NCBI GenBank assembly: GCA_025786725.1
Contig: JAHLTZ010000021.1
Location: 310,001-374,000, forward strand
Reading direction: 5' to 3'
Origin: Syncephalis fuscata
Taxonomy: Eukaryota; Zoopagomycota; Zoopagomycetes; Zoopagales; Piptocephalidaceae
Length of the DNA: 64,000 nucleotides
Shown in pieces: positions 35,301 through 47,211 of this stretch. Each line of letters starts with the position of its first letter. Within the stretch, counting starts at the first letter, position 1. Under the pieces are notes generated by a model. It was given only the letters and a program-made list of their open reading frames with translations. It was not told where the DNA came from and did not search any database. The position numbers and the translations under genes are program-made.

Positions 35301-36984
35301 GACGGCAAACTAACCGAGATGTCGGTAAGGCATTATATGGAAATATATGAATAGAGCTAATATCCATATTTGTAATTATTTAGAATAAATTAGCTAAAGA
35401 AAAGCAGCAAATGACAAAAGCAAACTTGATTGTAAAGCAACAGCAGCGGGAAATTCATACTCTTGAACTAGAGATTGGTAATAGTATTTTATTTAAAAAG
35501 TGTCATTTATTAATACGATGCATTATTAGAACAACTTGGATCGGATGCAGAATCGGCGGTCACCGAGTTAGAAACAGCCAGATCAACAGCCGTGTTATGC
35601 GTACAAGAGGAAGAAGCATTACGACAAGAATTAACGGCCATCCAAGTAAGTGATTGATTAGATATTATTATAGCATTACTACCCATATTAACATGGCGAT
35701 TATTCGCATCCATTGTATAACGTTATTGTAGAATGAGTTGGAAGAAACCAAGCATGCGCTTAAGGCTGAACGAGATCTATTAAGTGGATTTGATGAAGAA
35801 ATCAAGGAGATTGAAGTGATTTATAAGAAGAAAGCAGGACAAACGACCGAATTTCAGGTAGAAATGCAACGACTTAGTCATGAGGTTGAACGCTATCAAT
35901 CAGACAGATACCAGACAGAAAAGGAAGTTGAAACGCTTGAAAAACGGCATCCATGGATTGCTGAACAACGCGAGTACGTATCAATAACAACACATTAATA
36001 CTTTTCATTCATTTATTTGTACTGTAGTCAATTCGGACAGCCAGGTACTCAGTTTGATTTTACTACATTGGATCCAAAGAAGAGTCGAGAACATTTGGCA
36101 CAGTTAGAAACAAAGTTTGATAGCTTACGCAAAAAGATTAATGTCAAGGTTATGAACACATTGGAAAGGTTAGTATTGGTTAATAAGCAGATTAGCTGAA
36201 TCTAATTAAAAAATAGCACGGAAAAGCGTGAAGTGTCATTAAAGACTATGTTATCGACTGTATTACGTGATAAACGAAAGATCCAAGAAACAATCGAAGA
36301 GCTGGACCAATACAAAAAAGAAGCACTTGAAAAGACTTGGGTTCAAGTTAATCGGTAAATTTATTGGCATCACGTTAAAATGTGAAGGTACTAATATATC
36401 AATATCAATATAATAGAGATTTTGGTGAAATATTCGGTGAATTGCTTGCTGGCAACACTTGTAAACTTGAACCACCTGAAGGTAAATCGCTTACTGAAGG
36501 CTTAGAGGTCAAGGTATGTCTAGGTGGTGTGTGGAAGAACAGTCTAACCGAGCTAAGTGGTGGTCAACGGTAAGTATGGTTAATACAAATTCTTTACCAA
36601 GTATCTTAATTAATAATATACTTATTAGGTCATTGGTGGCACTGGCCCTTATTTTATCTTTATTGCAATATAAACCGGCACCAATGTACATTCTCGATGA
36701 GATTGATGCCGCACTTGATCTATCACATACACAGAATATCGGTCAATTATTCCGTACTCGTTTTAAAGGATCTCAGTTTATTGTCGTATCGCTTAAAGAA
36801 GGCATGTTTAATAATGCCAATGTTTTATTCAGAGCTCGATTCCGCGATGGTGTCTCAGTAGTAGAGGTAAGTGGCAATTACACCATTACTCTAGATATTA
36901 ATTCAATAAAACTACACTCTATAGCGTATTCCACAGCGTATCGATCGACGAAAATCTCCTGGCTCATCCTCTAGTCATGGTTAG
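32307..36984 (+). CDS. SMC2: Condensin subunit SMC2
   Basis: ATPase subunit of condensin that compacts chromosomes with SMC4. Start [20 protein letters not shown] is the usual SMC2 N-terminus. Walker [10 protein letters not shown] is in exon 1 (about 32400); [17 protein letters not shown] follows (about 32860). Two long coiled-coil stretches (about 33070-34200 and 34960-36350) flank the hinge (about 34260-34960; [51 protein letters not shown]). The C-terminal head has the signature [15 protein letters not shown] split by an intron at about 36570-36628, and Walker [22 protein letters not shown]. Around fifteen introns. It ends [12 protein letters not shown] saw no frame break in the segments traced. 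Confidence 0.95.
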
Positions 36985-37084
36985 AGCGCAATAACTAAAT
37001 CCACTTATTAGATCAATAAAATAAGATTGTATGTCGTGTTATTGTAATTATACTGATTTTGTTACTTCTTTTTCTTTTTGTACC

Positions 37085-37722
37085 ATGCCGTCTCCACCTA
37101 TTCTACCGTTAGGCTATCAAAGAAGAGCAGTGTATTTACTACGCTGTTATTCAAAGTATCAAAAGCACTGCTTTTCAACGCTTAATAAAAGTAATGACCG
37201 CTCAATTATTTCTCGTTGGGTAAGTCAATAAAGATCAGTTGATTAAGACTAATACAAGTTAAGCCGTTGAAGCCTACTTGGTCGGTCAGTTCGACATTAC
37301 TAACAGAAAATGGCGAGGATCAGAATGGCCTACTAGAAACAACGCAGCAAACAATAGAGACTGAAGATAAACGCGTACTACACCGCGTACTACGCCTGTC
37401 CTGTCTTAATGCCGATACTGACGATAGTTTATCGAGAAAGACGACTATAGCGCGATTAAATAGAGATTTGGACGCATTACGCCACTTTGTACAGCATGTC
37501 CAAGATGCCAAGATTCCCAAAGATACCAAACCATTGGCAAGACTATGTGAATGGCCTTGGTCACCAACTGATATCAATGGCATCAACGACATTAATGATA
37601 ACAGTCTATCACAGTCCTCTTCATCCGAGGAACGTAATCGTGCATTATTAAAACATGCGGCACAGTCAAAAACATTAATTTATTATGATGTACCAGCACC
37701 ATTAATAAAATCTACTAAATAA
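37085..37722 (+). CDS. Glu-tRNA(Gln) amidotransferase subunit C, mitochondrial
   Basis: GatC stabilises the GatCAB (or fungal GatFAB-type) amidotransferase that makes Gln-tRNA(Gln) in mitochondria. Two exons (37085-37219, 37264-37722) give 197 residues. The N-terminal exon has basic and hydroxylated residues fitting a presequence (RRAVYLLRCYSKYQKHCFS). Exon 2 has KPTWSV, the hallmark of mitochondrial GatC, then LLRLSCLN-like and LNRDLDALRHFVQHVQ helices. The C-terminus has a Ser/Asn-rich insertion before IYYDVPAP. It is only 100 bp downstream of SMC2 on the same strand. Good but not certain call, because GatC is small and variable. Confidence 0.75.
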
Positions 37723-37818
37723 TTGAATACACTAATAAATAGGCTAATTGCCTTATTAGCTATATTGATTTATTTTCGTGTTGTTATTACAGATCTCTTT
37801 TATTTCCTTTTATTGGCC

Positions 37819-39030
37819 ATGAGTAACTCACATAAACGTGTAAAGGTAGCGTTCTAGTTATGCTGCTTATTAAGCTGAAGCCGACCAACGAAATAAACAA
37901 CTACTCTACGTGACTAGGGCGTAACGATAAGCCGGCCGATCGTCTTTGGTAATGTTGCCACGCCATTGCCTAAAGTCAAGACAAACGAGTCCGACCACAC
38001 GCATCGCTGGACGGTTCAAGTGCGTGGTATTGGTGATACCGATCTATCGGGTTATTTGCATAGCGTGACATTCATACTACACGAGACTTATGCAAATCCA
38101 CGTCGAGGTAAGTAAAAGGGCGAGTAAATCTATGCTGCTTTATATTTAATGTTTAATGAGCCATTATTGATCAATGCGAATAATAGAAATTACTGAACCG
38201 CCTTACGAGGTCACGGAAACAGGCTGGGGAGAGTTTGATGTAGGCATTCATATACAATTTCCGGCGAGACGGCCGAGAAGCCAGTTACATTCTATCATCA
38301 TTTGCGTTTGCATCCATATGAAGATGACTATGCGGTTGCATCAACAAGTACACCCACTAATAAGAAGAAAGATGTACAAGCATGGTGCTATGATGAATTG
38401 GTAATTGTACAGACGGAATGATGGAGAACATAGGAAAAATAGATGGATTGACAAGCTAACAAATGATGTATTATTATGCTTGTAATCCTTAGATATTCCA
38501 TGAGCCAACCGAGGCAATGTATCAATTGTTAACGGCACATACAGGCTCACCATTGCCGGAACGACGTGTTGGTCATCGCTACTGGAGTAGGTGATATGCA
38601 TTTGTTCTGTTAAATAATTGTGTAAATAAGTGAATTAATTCGCCGTATTTAATTATAAATAGGTGTACAAACAGAAAACGAAGAATTACAACGGTTAGCA
38701 GATGCACAAAATAAAATCAATAGTCAAATTGAAGAGTATCAAAAACGTATGGCAACTGCTCAAGATGATATTGTACGGTTAAAACGAGAATTGCCGGCAT
38801 TAGGATCGACAGATAAAACAGTGTAATTGAATAAACCATTGTAGTACACGTATTGTATTTTGTATGGTGTAAATATTATATAGTTTATAATTCAAATCGT
38901 GTTTCCTCTATTTTGCAGCACACTAATGGGAAAACACGAGGAAAAGGACAGAGACAACGAAAGAGAACAAATAATAAATGAAACTAAGAACGATAGTAGA
39001 AGTGCGACGCAACAGCAACAGCAGCAATAA
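37819..39030 (+). CDS. YAF9: YEATS-domain protein Yaf9/GAS41, one-base frame break
   Basis: Yaf9 is the acyl-lysine reader shared by the SWR1 and NuA4 chromatin complexes. Six exons can be joined: 37819-37845, 37918-38107, 38187-38400, 38493-38586, 38663-38822, 38919-39030. The YEATS domain contains PIVFGN, HRWTVQVRG, LHSVTFILHETYANPRR, PPYEVTETGWGEFDVGIHIQF and, after a frame break near 38262, KPVTFYHHLRLHPYE. A C-terminal coiled coil follows (ENEELQRLADAQNKI), then a Gln-rich tail. Exons total 797 nt; one base more gives 265 residues. The break falls in GGCGAGACG, where a base seems missing. The last exon is my inference; without it the protein ends at 38826. Confidence 0.85.
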
Positions 39031-39069
39031 TGAAATCAATGAATGAGTGTTAGTGATTTAGAGCAAGTA

Positions 39070-41978
39070 TTAAATGTCAGAACCATCTTCAATTAACGCA
39101 ACCAATTCCTTCGTATGTTTGGCAATCTCAAATGCGGCACCGGCCAATGCTTGTTTTGACGATTTATCAGCCGGTCCATCCAATGGATACGTTTCTTTTA
39201 ATTCGTATAAACGCCGGTTGCTTTGATCCAGATTGGTTAATACTTGTTCGCCTTCCATACGGAAATCGGTACCGGTTGGACTGTTAAAGGTACGTCGACT
39301 TGCCCCGATAACATCGTCAACCGTCGTGCGAATGGCCAAGACGGCTTCATTTAATTCTTGAGCATCAGCCCGTGGTGCACGAATCAATCCCAACAAGGTA
39401 TGAATAGCTTGGACAATTTCATCAGTACGCTGTTCCAAATAGACCTATAAATAAAGAGTAAAGATTAGCATTACTACTTGCGATATGGATTGAATAGTGC
39501 TTTGTCATTACCTTCAAATCTTCCACGTCATAGACAATGACCTGGGCACGCGACAGAGAGGATGGAGGTGACATTGCATTGGCTCGTTGAGCCGTCGATA
39601 CACCATTTGATTGCCATGAAGTGCGTCGACTACGTGCTGGGCTATTGTTGTAGGGTGTACTGCCATTAGATCTATTTTCATAGGCTGCTTGTATATCGGA
39701 TCCATAGCCGGTCGATGAGTTGCCTTCATCGATTGGACTTAGAATACCATTGCCGACATGTTTGGCCGTCGATGCATTAATGTGCAGCATGCGCACCATA
39801 GCCACTACATTGCCTGTAACTTCGGAGGCAGCGGCATCTACAATACCCGCTGGTGAAACACCGCCTGCCGTAATATGATTACGCACTGCAGTAACCAGTA
39901 TATTTAACGCGCCACCCAGACGTGATTTCACATCTGGCAAAGGAGTACGATCGGGACCGGGCCGGTTACTCTGCTCATAAACTTCGACATCTTGCAGTAG
40001 ACCCTTGCAAGCTAAAACAACGGCTTTCATCGCTAACAAGCATTGGTTGGCCGTCTCCGATCTAATACGTAATTAATAGTCCGTACATAACAAATATCCC
40101 TTTTAACATATCCATTGTTCCAATGGCCGTTGTTACTTACCGAATAGCCCGTAATAACGAGTCAACGCCTAATTGGAATGAGGTAACGTGAGACTGTTCA
40201 AGTACACCGTCGTCAGTCGGTTGTAATAGTCCTTGTTCGGTAAAGTCCATCTTTGGATTGTCACGAATATACGTAGAAGTAGCTGTAATAACAGGCTATT
40301 TAATGCACAGTTACTAATTAATAGTCCACAATAATTTACCTTTAATGGCTCGCAATTCTCTTCGTGCCTCCTCCAATGAACGTCGTAGTGTTTTATTCTA
40401 CAAACATCAATCAGTAAAGTATAATCAATCATTTTTAATAATATACCTCGTTAGTAATTTCTTTAATGGTTGCCTCATACTCCTCTCGTTCAGTGTTAAT
40501 CTCTTCGTTTTTTAATGATAGCTCACGAATCGATGCCATTAACGTCTCTGTTTCATCTCGAAGTGATCCGGAATTCTAATTAGTGCTTTGTGTAAATATT
40601 CTATAAATATACATATTAATCTGAGATAATTACCTGATGTTGTGCTTCTAACTCTTCATGTAGCGAATTGTAATCTGCTTGAAGTCGTCGCAAATCTGCT
40701 TGTAGCCGATTATTGGCCTAATATTGTGTTGGTAATCGCATCTCTACTATACTACTACTCTATAACTACTTACCTCTTGATGATGAGCTACTTCATCTTC
40801 CAAGGCACGTAGTTTTGTTGAGTTAATATCATCCACAGTAGCCTATATTATTTAATAATATAAATATGGTATATTATTAGTTATCTATCGCAATATGCTA
40901 ATTCCATTTCGTTACTACCTACCGCTAAACGAGATTCCAAATCGCGTATTTGTTGCTGCATCATTTTCACCTGTGCCTCGTATGATTCTTTCATTTTAGC
41001 CATGAGTTCCTGTGTCTATTATTGCAAAAATTAGTATAAATTGCACTCATTAATCTATTACTATCTAATTACACTATCAATATCTCCAGCCGACTAGTTA
41101 TTTAAATAAGTATGGCTATTTAAATATATCATTTTTAATATTCTTACCTCGCCTCCGTCTTTTTTCTTGTTAACCATGCCAGCCATTTCATGCATAAGAT
41201 CATCCAGCGAGTCTAAATTGACCGATTGACCATTGCTGGTGGGACGTGGGTGTACCGTATATTCAAGTACACCACTATCATCCATGACAGCCTCAGCACG
41301 TTCAGGTACTACAATGCCATGTACAGCGACACCTTCCAACGAGTTTACTGCCTGAGGATTGTCGTTTTTATGGCTCTGTGGCGCAGTACCCAGGGCAGAT
41401 CGATCTACATCTGACTGTTCGGGTGATCCACCTCCATTAGTCTGTGTAAACCAGTTAGCCTATTAATATTTTATATTAATTGTTATATCTACCGAAAACT
41501 GATTGCCAATCTCGCGATTAAAGTGTGGATAGCGTCGATCCAATTCAGCAAATACATCACTAGCCAAATCTTTAAATCTTGTTTTGGGTAATGTTGCCAA
41601 TTTTTGACGTGCTTGGTTTCGCTTTGGATGAAATTCGCTTTTTACTTCGAGAAACGGTACTGTAACAATACCTGTAAGCAGGAATAGCACAGCAATTACA
41701 AACGGTACTTACTTTTAGGATCGTTGTTTTCTCGTCGAACGAGTTCGTCGTAAACATCCGTTGACAGCTCTTGGAACTGCTGTTGGGTCAAGCGAACCAG
41801 CTTTTCGCGTGCTGATCTACGCTGGGTACTCACGCCATTTCTTTCTAATAAACAGTAGAGATAAATTTTGTCTGTTCTCTCGACTAGTGGCTCAATGTTC
41901 AAACGTACCTTTAAGTAAATGCTGGTAAAGATAGCGCTTAAGGCTTATATAGTGTGTTTTGGCTACTTCAATCGACAT
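39070..41978 (-). CDS. Spa2/GIT-like polarity scaffold with Spa2-homology repeats
   Basis: Fungal Spa2 organises the polarisome at growing hyphal tips. The start MSIEVAKTHYISLKRYLYQHLL is followed by two Spa2-homology repeats: ARE-KLVRLTQQQFQELSTDVYDELVRR (about 41800) and ARQKLATLPKTRFKDLASDVFAELDRR (about 41600-41530). A central coiled coil of heptads runs through several small exons (about 41000-40350). The C-terminus includes a four-helix-like region (MLAMKAVVLACKGLLQDVEVYEQ, 40039 onward, and the final 122 codons) resembling the conserved end of Spa2/GIT proteins. Around ten introns. The Spa2 repeats make the assignment good; the exact orthologue is not certain. Confidence 0.85.
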
Positions 41979-43305
41979 GCTGGCCAATGAATTGTCAATA
42001 TTGCAAAAAAAGACAAGTGTATCAAAGTCTACTAATAGATGCTATAAATACCACTCCCAGTACCGTTTATCGATAGTGATGAGGCTATACAATGTTTATA
42101 TACCGTAGTAGCCAGCGCTGATGAAAACGAAGATGGAGCGAAAGGAACTGCGTGTGAACTCAACTGCACACTAAGCACCCAAGCACACAGACACGTGGGT
42201 CCGATAAAGCTATAGACCTGGCCTGCCAGTCCTGCACAGCGGCCGTAAGTAATTGAATAATAGTTTGTGACGCTGCTTGGCAAGGTAGGCTAGTATGAAG
42301 GTTCAATTACAGTAGAATATTACCAGTGATGGTAAATAGTACTGCAATTGAATTAAGGCTCGACTAGACTGATACAACTTTGCAAAGTGTTGGATATCGC
42401 GTGGTTCAATAGTAAAAGTGGAAATTGAATAGTGCTTGATACGTCAATAAATAATGGGTTCAAGTGGAAATGGTAAAGGTAGAAAGATTAAATAAAGGCA
42501 CAAGTAAGGCGGTGACAATATTTAAGGCACCGAAACGGGATATGAAATGAAACAATCGATAAGTTACAGTGCATAATGAAGATAATCGAGTACTGTTTGG
42601 TTAAATCTATTGATGATCGCCTCCTTCAACAATTAAATAAATGACAATTGGCGGTTTTACTTATATTGTAATATTGGCTTGTATACCTTTGTATTGTATC
42701 CATTAATCGACCATAAAAGTAATGCTGTGTGAATGGTAAATCTATTGTGTCCAGTAAAATCCCTGTTTGACATGTAACATGGTACAACTATTACTGCATT
42801 ATTGTAACGATGTAGCAGTTTATTTTATTTTTTTCAACGATATACTTGTACCAATCGATCACGAAATATCATGCAAGCAAATTTAGTTATTTTAAATAAT
42901 AATCTAGTGGTTTAAATTACAGTTAAATTGGTAAACTATCAGCTATTATTAATAAACCTGTATTTATTCAATGTATATATGTTATTTTATATTAATGAAT
43001 AGATAGCATTGTTAATGATTATTTAAACAAGTTGGGTGCATTAATGTTAAATATAACTTCTGTGGCACCATGTGCACTTTTCAATGAATCACATTTTTAA
43101 TTTTATAGTGGTATTGTAAACCATATTTATAAATTTGACATATACTAGTATTCATTCGCTTACTATTTATTCAGAATATAAATTAAGTCAATGTTTAAAT
43201 CAGATATACCTGAATTAATGTAAATTAAACTTGGGATACATAGTATATTATCAAATAGTATTTCTAATACCAATAAAATAGTATAATTAATGATATTTGT
43301 ATTTA
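41979..43305. other. Intergenic between the Spa2-like gene and F-box copy 5
   Basis: 1.3 kb, upstream of the Spa2-like gene and downstream of F-box copy 5. The half near 42100-42250 is less AT-rich but has no convincing frame. No repeats shared with other F-box flanks until about 43290. Nothing else seen. Confidence 0.5.
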
Positions 43306-44871
43306 TTAACACGAAACATCAACTATTTTATAGCCATCTTTGGAATGCATAACAAGTGCATTTGTTGTGTTTGATTCCACCGATGCGATAGCCAACAATT
43401 CAGCATCTACAATACCAAGTCGTTTGCTATTAGTCGGCTGAATCAAATCAATTATTTTAGTATGTTCCCCTGTAGGTGTATAAACAACAAGGTTTTGAAT
43501 TTTACAAAGTTTTGATATATACCAATCAAAACGTGGCATTATTGACTCCAATACTTCCATATTAATTTGTGACAACATGGTACCATCAGATAAACTGTAT
43601 ATAGACAATCCCTTTGAAGCTATTATTGCTATGGCATTGGAAGTAATAATTGGTATAGCACTAATAACCTCGATATAATGCGACCAAACAGGCTTCTGAT
43701 TATTCGTGAATTGATTTGGATTGTTGCAATTAGTCGAAATCACTGCAAGACTTAACACTTCGCTGTTTACTTCATTTGCTGCTTCATTGAAACCACACGC
43801 AACAGTTTTTACAACAAGTACACGATCGTCATCCAGTCTTTCTACAGGGCAACAAAGATCAAACGAGTATGTAATGATAAATTTGCCTTGTGTCAAACAT
43901 TGAGGATTGTCTTCTAGCTGGCAAACAGAAAATTGCCATACACTCCAATAGACAGTTTGAAAAGTATCAATTGCATCTGTATACGCATAAAATACAGTAG
44001 CGGTGTCTTCAGTGGCTTGTTGTACAAATGATGTCCCTTTGATGTTCTGTATATTTCCCAGACATATTTGCCGAGTAGCCATATCAAATACACGAGTTGT
44101 CGATAGTGGCGGTAATTTGGTATTTATATTTTTTTCAATATAATTAAATAACAACCAGCGGCCGCGAATAGATATTCCTCTATTGCATAAATAAGGAACA
44201 GAGTATGGCTGTATTGTTGATACTCGATGTATTGGCCAGATAAGAACACTGCATGATGTTCCATAAATATTGATGTATTCATTTGTTTTTTTAAAAACAG
44301 CTACGACAAATTTGTCTGATACTAAAAATTGCTCCACATTGACTGTTGGATCAAATCCATCACAGCATACTTTGCGTAAGCGCCAGAATTGCTGGTGTTT
44401 TGGTTTCCCTATTGGTTGGCACTGCTCAATAACACCACATTCTCCCAATATACGATTATTATTGCTTATACGCTGCAATACTATAACCTGATCACTGTCC
44501 GATGTATCTTCGACTATGTCATATATCGGATATGGCTTGTCTCGTAGCCAGTTGGCACTGGTGGCACGTCGATGACAGAATGCACGAAACCAGTTGATAT
44601 CATGGTCATTCAGCTGGGTGACATCAATCGCCGTGTTGCTTGTTGCTGCCAGTGCGCCAGACACTCGCAGTGTGCGTACGTACCACGACAGCCACTGCAC
44701 TTCGTCGTCGTCTTTAAACGTGTAGTGCTGTATATATCGCTGTCGCCATACACGCTGCTGTATACCAACACACTGCCACAGCCACTGAGAGCACGACGCA
44801 AACAGCACCAGCGACTTGTCGTCGGCAAACACCGCAAGTCGCTCAACAACAGGTACAGGGATATGCTGCAT
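43306..44871 (-). CDS. F-box-like protein, family copy 5, intact
   Basis: Intact intronless frame of 521 residues, the best reference for the common form of the family. F-box at residues 3-48; conserved part to about residue 190; then a divergent section starting VVAVFKKTNEYINIYG. The C-terminal half holds repeated strand-turn pieces (TRVFDMATRQICLG, GLSIYSLSDGTMLSQI, HTKIIDLIQPTN, GYKIVDVSC) that look like beta-propeller blades. F-box proteins with such domains choose substrates for SCF ubiquitin ligases; that role is inferred. Its distal part is close to copy 3. Confidence 0.88.
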   Translation of the reverse strand: MQHIPVPVVERLAVFADDKSLVLFASCSQWLWQCVGIQQRVWRQRYIQHYTFKDDDEVQWLSWYVRTLRVSGALAATSNTAIDVTQLNDHDINWFRAFCHRRATSANWLRDKPYPIYDIVEDTSDSDQVIVLQRISNNNRILGECGVIEQCQPIGKPKHQQFWRLRKVCCDGFDPTVNVEQFLVSDKFVVAVFKKTNEYINIYGTSCSVLIWPIHRVSTIQPYSVPYLCNRGISIRGRWLLFNYIEKNINTKLPPLSTTRVFDMATRQICLGNIQNIKGTSFVQQATEDTATVFYAYTDAIDTFQTVYWSVWQFSVCQLEDNPQCLTQGKFIITYSFDLCCPVERLDDDRVLVVKTVACGFNEAANEVNSEVLSLAVISTNCNNPNQFTNNQKPVWSHYIEVISAIPIITSNAIAIIASKGLSIYSLSDGTMLSQINMEVLESIMPRFDWYISKLCKIQNLVVYTPTGEHTKIIDLIQPTNSKRLGIVDAELLAIASVESNTTNALVMHSKDGYKIVDVSC

Positions 44872-45283
44872 ACTAAATGACTAAATAGAACAAAGAACAA
44901 ACAGCAATCAATGTGACCTATGCCGCGTATATATGGGTGCTGTCGTGTAACAACGTGTGTTGCTACATTATATTCAGCATTGTATTGAAACTAGTATAAA
45001 TAATTATTTGTAGATTGTATTTGAATATAGCAAATATGCTAAACACATCGTTTGATACTTTCCATTAGAATCTGTAATAATAAAATGGCAGAGTAAACTA
45101 AAGGCAACAATGGTTTATTTGCATAATAAACATACACTGTAAACTATACTATTAAGCAATAATTACTTTAAAATAATGCAGTGTATTTTAAATTAGCCTA
45201 GATTGCATACTTGATTATCTAAACAATAAATAAATGAATTAAAAGCAGTAATAAAATAATATACTAAACAATATTTGTATTTA
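44872..45283. promoter_or_regulatory. Conserved upstream module of F-box copy 5
   Basis: Same module as upstream of the tandem copies, in reverse orientation, with a few more substitutions (for example 45115-45150). It runs directly into the end of copy 6, so copies 5 and 6 form a two-unit tandem with a 1981 bp period. Confidence 0.65.
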
Positions 45284-46852
45284 TTAACACGAAACATCAA
45301 CTATTTTATAGCCATCTTTGGAATGCATAACAAGTGCATTTGTTGTGTTTGATTCCACCGATGCGATAGTCAGCAATTCAGCATCTACAATACCAAGTCG
45401 TTTGCTATTAGTCGGCTGAATCAAATCAATTATTTTAGGATGCTCTCCTATAGAAGTATAAACAATAAGGTTTTGTATTTTACTCTTATTTTCTAAACTA
45501 TATGAAAAATAGCGCGGCAATATTGGACTTAATATTTCTGCATTGATTTGGTATAAAATAGTACCGTCTACCAAATTGTAAATGCACCATTTTTCAAAGG
45601 ATATAATAGCAATTTTGTTAAGAGATGTAAGCGCTTTCCATTTACTGATCTTAATATAATGCGACCAAATAGGTTTTTGATTATCCATGGATTGATTTGA
45701 ATTGTCGCAATTAGTCGAAATTACTGCAAGACTTAACACTTCGCTGTTTACTTCGTTCGCCGATTCATTAAAACCACCCATGGCAGGTTTTACAACAAGT
45801 ACACGCTCGTCATCCAGTCTTTCTACAGGGCAACGAAGATCAAACAAGTATGTAATAATAAATTTGCCTTGTGTCAAACATTGAGGATTGTCTTCTAGCT
45901 GGCAAACAGAAAATTGCCATACACTCCAATAGACAGTTTGAAAAGTATCAATTGCATCTGTATACGCATAAAATACAGTAGCGATGTCTTCAGTGGCTCA
46001 TTGTATAAATGATGTTCCGTTGCTATTCTGTATACTTCCCATGCACATTTGCCGAGTAGCCATATCAAATACACGAGTTGTCGATAGTGGCAGTAATTTG
46101 GTATTTAAACTTCTTTTAGTATGATTAAATAATAACCAGCGGTTACGAATAAACGTTTCTCTATTGCATAAATAAGGAGCAGAATATGGCTGTATTGTTG
46201 ATACTCGGTGTATTGGCCAGATAAGAACATTGTACGGTGTCTCGAAAGGATCGATGTATTCATTTGTTTTTTTAATGACAATTACGACAAATTTGTCTGA
46301 TACTAAAAATTGCTCCACATTGACTGTTGGATCAAATCCATCACAGCATACTTTGCGTAAGCGCCAGAATTGCTGGTGTTTTGGTTTCCCTATTGGTTGG
46401 CACTGCTCAATAACACCACATTCTCCCAATATACGATTATTATTGCTTATACGCTGCAATACTATAACCTGATCACTGTCCGATGTATCTTCGACTATGT
46501 CATATATCGGATATGGCTTGTCTCGTAGCCAGTTGGCACTGGTGGCACGTCGATGACAGAATGCACGAAACCAGTTGATATCATGGTCATTCAGCTGGGT
46601 GACATCAATCGCCGTGTTGCTTGTTGCTGCCAGTGCGCCAGACACTCGCAGTGTGCGTACGTACCACGACAGCCACTGCACTTCGTCGTCGTCTTTAAAC
46701 GTGTAGTGCTGTATATATCGCTGTCGCCAAACATGTTGTTGTATACCAACACACTGCCACAGCCACTGAGAGCACGACGCAAACAGCACCAGCGACTTGT
46801 CGTCGGCAAACACCGCAAGTCGCTCAACAACAGGTACAGGGATATGCTGCAT
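45284..46852 (-). pseudogene. F-box-like family copy 6, in-frame stop
   Basis: Same architecture. The frame is open from 46852 to 45998, then meets TGA where all sisters have CGA (Arg) within FIQRATEDTA; the frame continues without further shift to 45284. This is a substitution (C to T), unlike the missing bases in other copies, so it may be a true nonsense mutation giving a 284-residue product that keeps the F-box but loses half of the presumed propeller. Its 3' block nearly equals copy 1. Its upstream module is shortened: similarity ends near 46935. Confidence 0.75.
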
Positions 46853-47211
46853 ACTAAATGACTAAATAGAACAAAGAACAAACAGCAATCAATGTGACCT
46901 ATGCCGCGTATATATGGGTGCTGTCGTGTAACAACATGTGTGCTCGTAACCAATCATACTAATAAAATGATTTATGTACTACAATGATAATTGCAAAGTT
47001 TAGCTATTTAAATTATGAATATTTTATATATAAACAGTTTGCTTTATTATGCATAGTTATTTAACCAAATAATAGATAACAATTACAACACTCATCCTAA
47101 TATTGTTTGAAAACATGTTTTATTTAACTACAATTTATGTAATTATTAACTTTTTCGTAAAGTAATAGTTTATACGGCATGGAACAAATCTGCAAGATTT
47201 CTTTAAATTTT
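46853..47211. other. Truncated F-box upstream module and unique AT-rich DNA
   Basis: The first 80-85 bp (to about 46935) match the shared F-box upstream module; the rest is unique AT-rich DNA. Position about 46935 is therefore an end point of the duplicated block. Confidence 0.6.
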
